Shown: positions 19,160-28,287, counted from the stretch's first letter. The stretch is 64,000 bases of DNA from Olleya sp. Hel_I_94 (GCF_007827365.1 NZ_VISI01000002.1:253001-317000); one strand, 5' to 3'. The notes: generated by a model from the letters alone, not told the origin. Numbers and translations: made by a program.

Positions 19160-19222
19160 GGTTTAAACTTCCGCTTAAGCTCCAGTTTAACAGGCTCTCG
19201 CAACTCGCTCTCTGCGAGGAGC
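19160..19222. other. Hairpin-rich intergenic segment between divergent methyltransferase genes
   Basis: GCTCTCGCA (19194-19202) pairs with TGCGAGGAGC (19213-19222) with one bulge. An adjacent weaker stem AAACT/AGTTT encloses the palindrome GCTTAAGC. The segment is clearly GC-richer than nearby spacers. It could be a structured leader of either divergent gene; no known RNA family was recognised. Confidence 0.3.
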
Positions 19223-19315
19223 TCAAACAAATTGCTCCATCCTTAACCCATTTATTTATAAAGGTTATATTTCCGACAAAAATAGAGTATTTTTGCAAGG
19301 TAATAGACGAAAAGA

Positions 19316-20479
19316 ATGGAAGAAAATTTCAATATGGTTGCCAAAACTTTATTTGGCTTTGAAGAGTTACTATCAAAAGAGCTTAGACAACTTGGCGCAC
19401 AGAACATTAAAATAGGTGTGCGTAATGTTAGTTTTTCTGGTGACAAAGGGTTTATGTATAAAGCAAATTTAGCTTTACGAACAGCCACTAAAATATTAAA
19501 ACCAATACATAGTTTTAGGATTAAAACTGAGCAAGATTTATACGATCAAGTTTACAAAATGGACTGGACGCCTTATTTAAAGCCTACAGGTACTTTAGCA
19601 GTAGATGCAACAATAAACTCGACCGTTTTTACACACTCGTTATATATTGCTCAAAAAACTAAAGATGCTATTGTAGATAGATTTAGAGATGATTCAGGAG
19701 AGCGTCCAAGTGTGGATTTAAAATTTCCGGATGTAAAAATTAATGTTCATATAGATAGAGAACAATGTAATATCTCGTTAGATTCTTCTGGAGATTCCCT
19801 ACACAAACGTGGTTACAAATTAGCAACTAACATTGCACCAATTAACGAAGTTTTAGCAGCAGGAATTATTATGTTGTCAGGTTGGGACGGACAATCAGAT
19901 TTAATAGATCCTATGTGTGGTAGTGGTACCATTTTAGCTGAAGCAGCAATGATTGCATGTAACATACCACCAAATTTAATGCGAAAAGAATTTGCTTTTG
20001 AGCGTTGGAACGATTGGGATGTTGATTTATTTGAAAAAATAGAGGAATCGTTAATTAAAAAAACTAGAGATTTTCATCATAAAATAATTGGTTACGATAA
20101 GTCTCCAAGTGCAGTAGCTAAAGCTAAAGAAAACATTGCAAATGCACATTTAGAAGATTTTATAACCATACAACACGAGGACTTTTTTAAGACCCAAAGG
20201 GGAGGAGAGGCTAAACTGCATATGGTATTTAATCCGCCTTATGGAGAGCGTTTAGATATAGAAATGGAAAGTTTTTATAAAAACATTGGAGATACTTTAA
20301 AACAAAATTATCCTAATACCAATGCTTGGTTTATTACTTCAAATTTAGACGCCTTAAAACATGTTGGATTACGACCGTCTAGAAAAATTCATTTAATGAA
20401 TGCAATGCTAGACTCGCGTTTAGTTAAATACGAAATTTACGCAGGTAGTAAAAAAGGAAAGTACATGGATAAAGACTAA
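19316..20479 (+). CDS. THUMP domain class I SAM-dependent RNA methyltransferase
   Basis: A 387-residue protein of the RlmL-N/YpsC type. The N-terminal ferredoxin-like and THUMP regions cover about 1-160 (VAKTLFGFEELLSKELRQLG; FPDVKINVHIDRE). The Rossmann methyltransferase domain follows, with DPMCGSGTILAEAAMIA (about 199-215) as motif I and the catalytic FNPPYGERL as the N6/N2-adenine/guanine-type motif IV. Family members make m2G in 23S rRNA or related RNA modifications. Only the methyltransferase half of E. coli RlmKL is present. Its stop overlaps the start of the next gene (TAATG), indicating translational coupling with an unrelated envelope enzyme. Confidence 0.9.
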   Translation: MEENFNMVAKTLFGFEELLSKELRQLGAQNIKIGVRNVSFSGDKGFMYKANLALRTATKILKPIHSFRIKTEQDLYDQVYKMDWTPYLKPTGTLAVDATINSTVFTHSLYIAQKTKDAIVDRFRDDSGERPSVDLKFPDVKINVHIDREQCNISLDSSGDSLHKRGYKLATNIAPINEVLAAGIIMLSGWDGQSDLIDPMCGSGTILAEAAMIACNIPPNLMRKEFAFERWNDWDVDLFEKIEESLIKKTRDFHHKIIGYDKSPSAVAKAKENIANAHLEDFITIQHEDFFKTQRGGEAKLHMVFNPPYGERLDIEMESFYKNIGDTLKQNYPNTNAWFITSNLDALKHVGLRPSRKIHLMNAMLDSRLVKYEIYAGSKKGKYMDKD

Positions 20480-22113
20480 TGGTAAATGCATTAACTAAAA
20501 ATATCACATCGCTATTTAAGTTAGCAAGTATTATTAGCATCCCTTACTTTGGACTGATTTTATTAGGTTTTTTTGTAATACCAGAAAGTCTTATTTATAT
20601 AAAAGAAGTTATTGGGTTTGGGTTTTTGACGCTTATTGTTTTTAGTATTACAGTTATATTTAGTAGTAATAAAATGAGACAATTTTTAAGTCTAGTTTTT
20701 TTAACGTTACTGTCATTTTTAGTATTTGTAAAGCTTAGTTTTTATCACAATTATGGTGTAAAAATTAGTGCTTCGGCACTTTTTGTAATTTTTGAAACAG
20801 ACACGACTGAAAGTTCTGATTTTTTATCAAATTACTTTGATGGATTTGTATTTGGTCTAGCCATTCTATTTTTAATAATAGTACCTATATTGGCTAAATT
20901 GTTATTAAATAAAACTAATATTTCTGGACGATTTAGATATATAAGTGTTTTAGCTATTAGTACAGTTGTCGCTTCAAGTTATGCTATAAACAAGCGTTTT
21001 GATGCTGAAAATATTGTTGTAACCAGTATTACAAGTTATTCTGAGTTTATTAGTTTACGTAAAGATTTAAAAACAGATTTAGCTAAGCCTGTTTCTAACT
21101 ATGTTAATGTGACTAAAATTGACACAACAGCACAAACACATGTTGTAATTATTGGAGAGGCGACTTCAAATTGGCATATGCAATTGTATGGTTATAACCG
21201 ACCAACCAACCCTAAATTATCTAAAATTAGAGAACAGCTAATTGTTTTTGATAGTGTTATTTCTCCTCATGTACACACAGTAATGTCTTTGGATAAGATA
21301 TTGACACTTTCTGATATGCAAGCTCCTAATAAAAAAAATAATACGTCTATTGTGCAATTGGCAAATGCTGCAGGATATGACACCTATTGGATTTCTAATC
21401 AAAGACCAGTAGGTTTGCATGAGCGTATCTCGTCAATTATCGCTAATGCAGCCAAGGAAAAATATTTTGTCGCTACGGATAATTCTGATGACATTATTTA
21501 TGATGAAGCGCTTTTACCAATATTAGATAAAGTATTAAAAAAGCCTAGTAAGCAAAAAATAATATTCCTGCATCTAATTGGTACGCATGGTCGTTATTCT
21601 AGTCGTTTTCCTGAATCGTATAATTACTTTAAGGATAATAGTTTAAATTCTAAATTTAAGCATGACAAAGCATTTAAATTAATTAATGAATACGATAATG
21701 CGATTAGATATAATGATAATATAGTTAATTCAGTTATTGATAAAGTTAGGCAGCAAAACACAAATAGTTTTGTCCTTTACTTTTCTGATCATGGAGATGA
21801 GTTATTTGATACTATAGATTTTATTGGTCATAATGAATATCAAGCGACTAGACCAATGTACGAAGTACCATTTATAGCATGGTTATCTGATGAATATAAA
21901 TTAGATTTTAATCCAACCAAGCAATATAATAACTTTACAAAGCGTGCTTATAATTTGGAAGATTTTATCTATAGCTTCGCTGATTTGGCTAAAATAAGAT
22001 TTAATCAAATGGATAGTACTAAAAGTATTTTTAGTGACCGTTTTTTTAGAAAACCGAGATTAATCAGGGATAATGAAGATTATGATTTAAGACTGAAAAC
22101 ACTAGAAAATTAA
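20479..22113 (+). CDS. Phosphoethanolamine transferase (EptA/sulfatase-fold family)
   Basis: A 544-residue inner-membrane enzyme. Five N-terminal helices (about 15-35, 45-62, 68-85, 122-142, 154-170) precede a periplasmic alkaline-phosphatase-fold domain. Metal and catalytic residues are seen in IIGEATSNWHMQLYGYNRPT (Glu227), HVHTVMSL with nucleophilic Thr267, HLIGTHGRYSSRFP, FSDHGDELFD (D437, H438) and GHNEYQATRPM. The family transfers phosphoethanolamine to lipid A or other glycans, which can reduce polymyxin binding. The acceptor here is not known. The ATG overlaps the stop of the RNA methyltransferase gene. Its stop abuts that of the convergent DUF6048 gene with no spacer. Confidence 0.88.
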   Translation: MVNALTKNITSLFKLASIISIPYFGLILLGFFVIPESLIYIKEVIGFGFLTLIVFSITVIFSSNKMRQFLSLVFLTLLSFLVFVKLSFYHNYGVKISASALFVIFETDTTESSDFLSNYFDGFVFGLAILFLIIVPILAKLLLNKTNISGRFRYISVLAISTVVASSYAINKRFDAENIVVTSITSYSEFISLRKDLKTDLAKPVSNYVNVTKIDTTAQTHVVIIGEATSNWHMQLYGYNRPTNPKLSKIREQLIVFDSVISPHVHTVMSLDKILTLSDMQAPNKKNNTSIVQLANAAGYDTYWISNQRPVGLHERISSIIANAAKEKYFVATDNSDDIIYDEALLPILDKVLKKPSKQKIIFLHLIGTHGRYSSRFPESYNYFKDNSLNSKFKHDKAFKLINEYDNAIRYNDNIVNSVIDKVRQQNTNSFVLYFSDHGDELFDTIDFIGHNEYQATRPMYEVPFIAWLSDEYKLDFNPTKQYNNFTKRAYNLEDFIYSFADLAKIRFNQMDSTKSIFSDRFFRKPRLIRDNEDYDLRLKTLEN

Positions 22114-22869
22114 TTATTCTATTTCCTTTTCCTCGTCTTTCTTTTTAACAGCTTTAGATTTATTCTTTTTAAATAAAGGTATTAAATAGGATACACTGTA
22201 GCCATATCCAACACCAATACGACCAGAATCAAAAGTTTTATTAAAGCCTGGAACAAATAAATTTTCAAAACCAACAGGTTGATCTTGCGTTATCATACCT
22301 TTTAGTTGTGCATTTATTCCAAAATATAAGTTGTTTAAAACTTCGGCTTTAATACCAATAATCAATTCAAACCATATGGCAGACAGTCCACTGTATTCTT
22401 CTGTTTCTGTACTAGAAAATTGAGGTTGCCAATATTGATCAGTGTTATATATGGTGTAATTATTTCTGGTTTGACTAAATGTACTTGCACCAAGTCTAAA
22501 CCCTGTATAAATCATGTTGTCTAAACCATCCCAGTTGTTATGCATATTATAATCAACACCTGCTTTAAAGTAACTACCTTTAGCAGTAACGCTTAAATAA
22601 TCATTAGATGTGATTTTTTCTTCAGTACCAATTTCTCCAGCTAAAAACCAATCTCTAGTAAGTCTGTAATCCGCGTTTAGTTCAAACCCAGAATAATCAT
22701 CATCTAAAGCAGTTCTAATTAATTTACTAGCGTCAGTTCCTATTCTTAAACCGTATTTTAACTTGACTGTATCTTTTTTAATAGTAGGATCTTCTTCTTG
22801 TGCTTGCAGCGAGAAACATAAGCACAATAAAAGACTAATGGTTAAAGTAATAGTGTGTTGTTGTTTCAT
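22114..22869 (-). CDS. DUF6048 family exported beta-barrel-like protein
   Basis: About 251 residues from the ATG ending at 22869; a TTG two codons upstream is less likely. A signal peptide ends near SLQAQ. The rest has the alternating aromatic strands of a small outer-membrane barrel (KYGLRIGTDASKLIR, WFLAGEIGTE, YFKAGVDYNMHNNW, MIYTGFRLGASTF) and a lysine-rich tail (KKNKSKAVKKKDEEKE). Function is unknown. The start overlaps the end of the upstream DUF6452 gene by 35 bp in another frame, and the two families are commonly neighbours in flavobacteria. A three-gene operon rlmD-DUF6452-DUF6048 is likely. Confidence 0.82.
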   Translation of the reverse strand: MKQQHTITLTISLLLCLCFSLQAQEEDPTIKKDTVKLKYGLRIGTDASKLIRTALDDDYSGFELNADYRLTRDWFLAGEIGTEEKITSNDYLSVTAKGSYFKAGVDYNMHNNWDGLDNMIYTGFRLGASTFSQTRNNYTIYNTDQYWQPQFSSTETEEYSGLSAIWFELIIGIKAEVLNNLYFGINAQLKGMITQDQPVGFENLFVPGFNKTFDSGRIGVGYGYSVSYLIPLFKKNKSKAVKKKDEEKEIE

Positions 22870-23353
22870 CTTCAATTGTTAAATTATCGTTTTCTGGTTG
22901 CGCAAGTATTATCCAATTTCCGTCTGTTCCACCATCTATTGTTACGTCAACGTTTTCATAGATAGTTTTGTAACCACAAGCTCTAGAGACATATATATCT
23001 TTACGGTCATAAGTTATAGTAACTGTATCTGTGTTACCTGAGGTAATATTACCATCTTCATCTAAAACCGTATTATTTGTTAAAAAAAATGTAGTAGTAT
23101 CTGTGTCTGTACGTAGCGGTAAAATTAATTCATCTACATCAACAACACTATAACCTGGTAACACATTGTCGTTATCTAAACCAATAACGTATAAATCATT
23201 TACAGTTTTTGGGTTTTCTGGTAAAGCATTATTAAAAAAGCCAATAACTAAGCTAGGTGTTGTAGGTGTGGTTTCTGGACACAAATCGTCACGTTCGCAA
23301 GTCAATAGACTTATACAACATAATGTAAGTAGTATTAATTTTATTTTTTTCAT
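22835..23353 (-). CDS. DUF6452 family lipoprotein
   Basis: A 172-residue predicted lipoprotein with a lipobox near residue 19 (ISLLTC). The mature part begins ERDDLCPETTPTTPSLVIGF, the family hallmark, and continues with beta-rich segments containing one further Cys (SRACGYKTIYENV). The function is unknown, but its coupling with the DUF6048 barrel suggests that the two act together in the outer membrane. It starts 12 bp after the rlmD stop codon. Confidence 0.82.
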   Translation of the reverse strand: MKKIKLILLTLCCISLLTCERDDLCPETTPTTPSLVIGFFNNALPENPKTVNDLYVIGLDNDNVLPGYSVVDVDELILPLRTDTDTTTFFLTNNTVLDEDGNITSGNTDTVTITYDRKDIYVSRACGYKTIYENVDVTIDGGTDGNWIILAQPENDNLTIEDETTTHYYFNH

Positions 23354-23365
23354 AAACTTTAAAAG

Positions 23366-24778
23366 CTATTTCTTTTCTAAAAGTACAATATTTTCAACAT
23401 GGTGTGTTTGCGGAAACATATCTACTGCTTGAACTTTAGTAATAACATAGTGTTCTTTCATTAAAGCTAAATCTCTTGCTTGTGTTGCACTATTACAACT
23501 TACGTATACTACTTTTTGAGGAGCAATATTTAATATTTGTTGTACCACGTCTTTATGCATACCATCTCTTGGAGGATCTGTAATTATAACGTCTGGATGA
23601 CCATGTGTTTTAATAAATTGTTCATTAAATACATTTTTCATGTCTCCTACAAAAAACTCACAATTTGTAATATTATTGCGTTTAGCATTTTCTTTTGCAG
23701 CACTAATAGCATCTGGAACAGCCTCGACACCAACTACTTTTTTAGCTTTTTTAGACACAAATTGTGCAATGGTACCTGTACCTGTATATAAATCGTAAAC
23801 TAGCTCGTCTCCATTTAAATTGGCAAATTCACGAGTTAATTTATATAATTCAAATGCTTGATTAGAATTAGTTTGGTAAAAAGATTTAGCATTAATTTTA
23901 AAAGTTAAACCTTCCATTTCTTCAAAAATATGATCTTCACCTTTATAACAAATCACATCTTGATCGTAAATAGTATCATTAGCTTTTTCGTTAATGATAT
24001 ATTGTAACGAAGTGATTTCTGGAAATGTTTCAGCAACATAATCTAATAATAGTTCACGTTTAGCTTTATCTTCTTTAAAAAACTGAATAACAACCATAAT
24101 ATCCTTAGTTGATGATGTACGAATCATCATGGTACGAAGCAATCCAGTTTGATTTCTAGTATTAAAAAACTCCAGATTATTTTTTATTGCAAAATCTTTA
24201 ACAGCATTTCTAATCGCATTAGAAGGATCGGCTTGTAAATGACACTTTTTAATGTCCAAAATTTTGTCCCACATTCCTGGAATATGAAAACCTAAGGCAT
24301 TTCTGTCTCCTAAGTCTTGATCAGATTGGACCTCTTCTAAGGTTAACCATCTAGAATCACTAAAAGAAAATTCCATTTTGTTTCTGTAAAAATATTGTTC
24401 TGCAGAACCTAAAATAGGTGTTACTTCAGGTAAATCTAAGTGACCTATCCTTGTTAAGTTATTGGTAACTTCTTTTTGTTTGTAAAACAATTGATGCTCA
24501 TAACCCATGTCTTGCCACTTACAACCACCACAAACACCAAAATGTTGACACTCTGGAGTAGTACGTTTATCACTAAGTTTATGAAACACGGTAGCTTTAC
24601 CTTCAAAATAAGCCTTACGTTTTTTAAATGTTTGTACATCGACAATATCTCCTGGTACTGCATTAGGTAAAAATATAACGCGTCCATCAGGTGCTTTTGC
24701 TACAGTTTTACCTTTTGCAGCTGCATCAATTACCTCGACATTGGTAAATATTTGTTTTCTTGTATTTTTTCTAGCCAT
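23366..24778 (-). CDS. rlmD: 23S rRNA (uracil(1939)-C(5))-methyltransferase
   Basis: A 470-residue RNA m5U methyltransferase of the TrmA/RlmD/RlmCD family. An N-terminal TRAM domain (about 10-65) is followed by the iron-sulfur cluster motif CQHFGVCGGC (Cys77, Cys83, Cys86, with a fourth Cys near KKCHLQ). The SAM domain has VYDLYTGTGTIAQFVS, then VIITDPPRDGMH and the catalytic VVYVSCNSATQARDL. The exact uridine cannot be proven from sequence, since Bacteroidota enzymes can modify more than one site. It heads a minus-strand operon with two envelope proteins and diverges from rocD. Confidence 0.9.
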   Translation of the reverse strand: MARKNTRKQIFTNVEVIDAAAKGKTVAKAPDGRVIFLPNAVPGDIVDVQTFKKRKAYFEGKATVFHKLSDKRTTPECQHFGVCGGCKWQDMGYEHQLFYKQKEVTNNLTRIGHLDLPEVTPILGSAEQYFYRNKMEFSFSDSRWLTLEEVQSDQDLGDRNALGFHIPGMWDKILDIKKCHLQADPSNAIRNAVKDFAIKNNLEFFNTRNQTGLLRTMMIRTSSTKDIMVVIQFFKEDKAKRELLLDYVAETFPEITSLQYIINEKANDTIYDQDVICYKGEDHIFEEMEGLTFKINAKSFYQTNSNQAFELYKLTREFANLNGDELVYDLYTGTGTIAQFVSKKAKKVVGVEAVPDAISAAKENAKRNNITNCEFFVGDMKNVFNEQFIKTHGHPDVIITDPPRDGMHKDVVQQILNIAPQKVVYVSCNSATQARDLALMKEHYVITKVQAVDMFPQTHHVENIVLLEKK

Positions 24779-24860
24779 GTGGCAAAAGTACTTTCTTTTT
24801 TATTAGTAAAAAACTACACACAATAATTTTAATTAGCAAGTTATATTTATTAATTTGCAA

Positions 24861-24963
24861 CTTCTTAGGGATGATTTCTCTCCCACGCTGAATTTTCGAG
24901 CTTTCGAAAGGATAAAGGTACAGAAGGAATGGCTACTTTATAACTTTTTAAATATTAAAAAAA
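24861..24963 (+). promoter_or_regulatory. Putative structured 5' leader of rocD with two mini-ORFs
   Basis: The roughly 100-nt leader contains a GGGA/TCCC hairpin (24868-24884) and a second TTTTCG/CGAAAG hairpin (24893-24910). It also has two very short ORFs: MISLPR-stop (24871-24891), which overlaps the first hairpin, and MATL-stop (24929-24943), preceded by AGAAGGA. A TTAATTTG sequence at 24850-24857 resembles a -7 box. The layout suggests attenuation or a riboswitch, but no known family was recognised. Confidence 0.4.
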
Positions 24964-26244
24964 ATGGCTGTTTTAAACCAATTAACGTCGCAAGAAGCGA
25001 TGGACTTAGAAAACAAATACGGAGCACACAATTACCATCCATTACCAGTTGTATTAAGCAAAGGTGAAGGTGTATATGTTTGGGACGTAGAAGGAAAAAA
25101 ATATTATGATTTTTTATCTGCATACTCTGCAGTTAATCAAGGACATTGTCATCCAAAAATAGTAGGAGCAATGGTTAAACAAGCACAAACATTGACGTTA
25201 ACATCACGTGCTTTTTATAACGACATGTTAGGTAAATTTGAAAAATTTGCAACCGAAACCTTTAATTACGATAAGTTATTACCAATGAATACAGGTGCCG
25301 AAGCAGTTGAGACTGCTTTAAAACTATGTAGAAAATGGGCTTATGAAGTTAAAGGAATTGACGAAAATGAAGCTGAAATTGTTGTTTGCGAAAACAACTT
25401 TCATGGTCGTACGACTACAATTATATCATTTTCTAATGATCCTGTAGCACGTAAAAACTTTGGACCTTATACTAATGGATTTATTAAAATTGAATACGAT
25501 AATCTTCAAGCTTTAGAAGATGTATTAACAAGTAACAAAAATGTTGCAGGTTTCTTGGTTGAGCCAATCCAAGGTGAAGCTGGAGTTTATGTACCAAGTG
25601 AAGGGTATTTAGCAAAAGCAAAAGCATTATGTGAAAAACATAACGTTTTATTTATAGCAGATGAAGTGCAAACAGGTATTGCTAGAACAGGACGTTTATT
25701 AGCAACTTGTGGTAATTGTACTTGTGCAGACAAACATTGTTCTGGAACACCAGAAGTAAAAGCAGATATTTTAATTTTAGGAAAAGCGTTATCTGGTGGT
25801 GCATATCCTGTAAGTGCTGTATTAGCAAATGATAATGTAATGAATGTTATCAAACCTGGTAACCATGGTAGTACATTTGGAGGTAATCCTGTTGCAGCAG
25901 CAATTGGTACTGCAGCTTTAGAGGTTATTAAAGACGAAAAACTAGCACAAAACGCTTTTGATTTAGGAGAATTATTTAGAGCTGAATTATCTAAATTTAT
26001 CGAGACCTCAAATATTGTAAACTCGGTTAGAGGTAAAGGGTTGCTTAATGCTATTTTAATTAACGATACAGAAGATAGTGACACTGCATGGAACATTTGT
26101 ATTGCTTTACGTGATAATGGTTTATTAGCTAAACCAACACACGGAAACATTATTAGATTTGCTCCACCTTTAGTAATGACTAAAGCGCAATTATTAGATT
26201 GTGTTAGTATTATTACAAGTACTTTAAAACAATTTGAAAAGTAA
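24964..26244 (+). CDS. rocD: Ornithine--oxo-acid transaminase with Cys-rich insertion
   Basis: A 426-residue class III PLP aminotransferase converting ornithine and 2-oxoglutarate to glutamate semialdehyde and glutamate. Landmarks are MNTGAEAVETALKLCRKWAY, NNFHGRTTTIISFS, VEPIQGEAGVYVPS, IADEVQTGIARTGR (Asp233 contacts PLP) and ILGKALSGGAYPVSA with the Schiff-base Lys274. Residues 249-259 (CGNCTCADKHC) form a four-Cys insertion between the Asp and Lys motifs, where ordinary ornithine aminotransferases have a short Cys-poor stretch. This could bind a metal ion; that is inference. The gene stands alone, after a probable structured leader and before a bidirectional terminator. Confidence 0.92.
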   Translation: MAVLNQLTSQEAMDLENKYGAHNYHPLPVVLSKGEGVYVWDVEGKKYYDFLSAYSAVNQGHCHPKIVGAMVKQAQTLTLTSRAFYNDMLGKFEKFATETFNYDKLLPMNTGAEAVETALKLCRKWAYEVKGIDENEAEIVVCENNFHGRTTTIISFSNDPVARKNFGPYTNGFIKIEYDNLQALEDVLTSNKNVAGFLVEPIQGEAGVYVPSEGYLAKAKALCEKHNVLFIADEVQTGIARTGRLLATCGNCTCADKHCSGTPEVKADILILGKALSGGAYPVSAVLANDNVMNVIKPGNHGSTFGGNPVAAAIGTAALEVIKDEKLAQNAFDLGELFRAELSKFIETSNIVNSVRGKGLLNAILINDTEDSDTAWNICIALRDNGLLAKPTHGNIIRFAPPLVMTKAQLLDCVSIITSTLKQFEK

Positions 26245-26263
26245 TTTTAATACTTTTTGAAAT

Positions 26264-26295
26264 AAAAAAAAGACTGTCATTGACAGTCTTTTTTG
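26264..26295. terminator. Bidirectional terminator
   Basis: AAAGACTGTCA/TGACAGTCTTT hairpin flanked by A and T runs between convergent rocD and the T9SS gene. Confidence 0.85.
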
Positions 26296-26314
26296 TTTAG
26301 TATAATATTTTAAT

Positions 26315-28111
26315 CTATTTATTAGAGATGATTACTTTTTTACTAATAGTACTTCCATCTTTAGTTTCTATTTTAGTAACATAAACACCATCACTTAAGT
26401 TTTTGGTAGAAAAAGTAACTCTTGTTTTGGTTTCCATATCTGATTTGTCAAAAATCTGCTTTCCAGTAATATCAAAAAGTTTAACCGATTTTAATGCAAT
26501 AGCATTAGGGTTTTTAATAATTAGTTGGTTTAAATTATTTTCTTGAAGAATTACAAACGAAGCTTCATCAAATGTTTGGTTAGATAATGTTTGTGCTTCT
26601 TGAAAAACAATCTCAAAACGTTCATTATAGTTTCCTTGTGGTAAGTTTACTTCAAAGTCTTGCACTTTTAGGTTAACGTAAAGGTTTTGTACTTTATCAC
26701 GTAAAAAAATAGGTTGTGAACTTTCAAAATTTTGAATATCAAATATTCTAAACCTAATTAATTGTTGATTATCTAGTTTAAGACCTATAGGTATAGTCAA
26801 TTCAACTTCAAAGTTATCTGCTTTAGTATTGTAAGCCTCTTCATTTTGTATCCAATTAGCATCAGTATTTAACGCAGAAAACACCTTACTTTCCAAACCA
26901 TAATCAAAATTAGGTGTTGCTGTTTCATGAAAGTTATGTAGTAACTGTCTAGTATAAAGATTGTTAAAATCAATATTTAATCTAAATCTTTTATAATCTG
27001 AAGGTAGTATTTGTAATCCATTACTATCGTACTGGATTTCGTATACTTGGTCTTCATTATTTGTTTGATTTTGGACTGAGGTTCTATAAAACTCACTGTT
27101 GGTTGCAGATTCTCTGTAAAAAACACGATGACTATCAGAGGTTAAAAGTGAGCCAGTAGCTGCACCTTTTACCATAAAGCCTTGTCCAATTGGTATATAG
27201 CGTCTGACTTGTTTTCCTGATGTTGACGAAGTACCTGTAGTATTTAATGTTCCGTCAGAATTGTAAGCGTTAAAGGTTGGAGGTACATAAGATCCAACAG
27301 TTCCGGAAGCGGTAATGGTAAATGACCCATATCCACCTCTGTAAGCCTCTAAAATATGAGAGCTTATCGCTTGGTCTTGTTCCCAAAAATAAAGTGTACC
27401 AGAGTCTAATAAAGGCGTATTATTAGCGTCATGTATAAAAGCACGAGCATCTAGAGCTGAAGGATAAGGGTTACCTATTAAGGTTTCTTGTCCTAAAACA
27501 ACAGCTGTATTAATTTCTCCTTCGTTAGGTTTACCTCTAAAATCATATTGCTGACCAGCAGCAGCAGTTGAGCCTATGGTTCCTTTCATGGAAAAACCAT
27601 ATCCAGCATTTACTGTTCCTGATTGACCTACAAAATCCCAATCGCTATAGGCAGCTCCTGGATTATATTTCCAAAGCCAATAACTTTCTATATTTAAAGG
27701 ACTACTTGTACCATTATAACCAGACGTACTGTAACCTGCTAAATTACTGTTGGTTAAATCTACAATATCAAAAATGTTTTGATTGGGTATAAAAGGAGCG
27801 TTTCCAGTGCTATTTGTAGCAACATTTCCGACAGGAGAGGACCAATAATTATAAGCGTAATTATTTACAGTACCTTCTTGATAAACACTAAGTCTACCTA
27901 AGCCAGAATTACCAGTATTACCAGCACCTTGTATTATTTGTGCTTCATTACGTAAATATAGGTTGGAGTTTACTTCTTTTAAATTAATATCATCCTCGAC
28001 GTAAATTACTACGTCATTTCCAAAAATGTACGAATCGTTTCTAACCGTAAGCTGCGCAAAGGATTGTTGGCCGAATAAAGTTAGTATTAATAGGTAGAAA
28101 GTAGGTTTCAT
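26315..28111 (-). CDS. Secreted protein with T9SS type A sorting domain, unknown function
   Basis: A 598-residue exported protein. The signal peptide ends near residue 19 (QQSFAQ). The N-terminal part (DDINLKEVNSNLYLRNEAQIIQ, NNYAYNYWSSPVG) and the middle (IGNPYPSALDARAFI, PIGQGFMVKG) belong to a widespread flavobacterial family of large surface proteins, often several hundred to thousands of residues long. The C-terminal sorting domain spans about 525-598 (LKSVKLFDITGKQIFDKSD to SKKVIISNK). No catalytic motif is seen. It stands alone, between a terminator and a 209-bp spacer to the next divergent gene. Confidence 0.85.
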   Translation of the reverse strand: MKPTFYLLILTLFGQQSFAQLTVRNDSYIFGNDVVIYVEDDINLKEVNSNLYLRNEAQIIQGAGNTGNSGLGRLSVYQEGTVNNYAYNYWSSPVGNVATNSTGNAPFIPNQNIFDIVDLTNSNLAGYSTSGYNGTSSPLNIESYWLWKYNPGAAYSDWDFVGQSGTVNAGYGFSMKGTIGSTAAAGQQYDFRGKPNEGEINTAVVLGQETLIGNPYPSALDARAFIHDANNTPLLDSGTLYFWEQDQAISSHILEAYRGGYGSFTITASGTVGSYVPPTFNAYNSDGTLNTTGTSSTSGKQVRRYIPIGQGFMVKGAATGSLLTSDSHRVFYRESATNSEFYRTSVQNQTNNEDQVYEIQYDSNGLQILPSDYKRFRLNIDFNNLYTRQLLHNFHETATPNFDYGLESKVFSALNTDANWIQNEEAYNTKADNFEVELTIPIGLKLDNQQLIRFRIFDIQNFESSQPIFLRDKVQNLYVNLKVQDFEVNLPQGNYNERFEIVFQEAQTLSNQTFDEASFVILQENNLNQLIIKNPNAIALKSVKLFDITGKQIFDKSDMETKTRVTFSTKNLSDGVYVTKIETKDGSTISKKVIISNK

Positions 28112-28287
28112 ATTCTATTTTTTGACAAAGCTAAAGATTTAAGTTAAACTATTGTTACAATATAGTTTAATTTAACATTGTTATTTGTTCATTATCAGGT
28201 TTTTAAAGGTGTAGTTTTTTTCTGTCTTTTTTAATAAATCAGTTAGTATTTAGACTGTGTTTTTTTATCAAGAAATAAATAAAAGTT

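Noticed and set aside
24861..24963. SAM-II riboswitch before rocD
   Set aside because: GCTGA and GGATAAAGG resemble fragments of the SAM-II core, but the closing P1 stem and the pseudoknot pairing cannot be drawn, and the downstream gene is not a methionine gene.
25587..26150. 187-residue minus-strand ORF antisense to rocD
   Set aside because: It lies wholly inside the well-supported rocD gene on the opposite strand, has no recognisable domain and an odd Pro/Leu/Ala/Ser-rich composition typical of a shadow frame.
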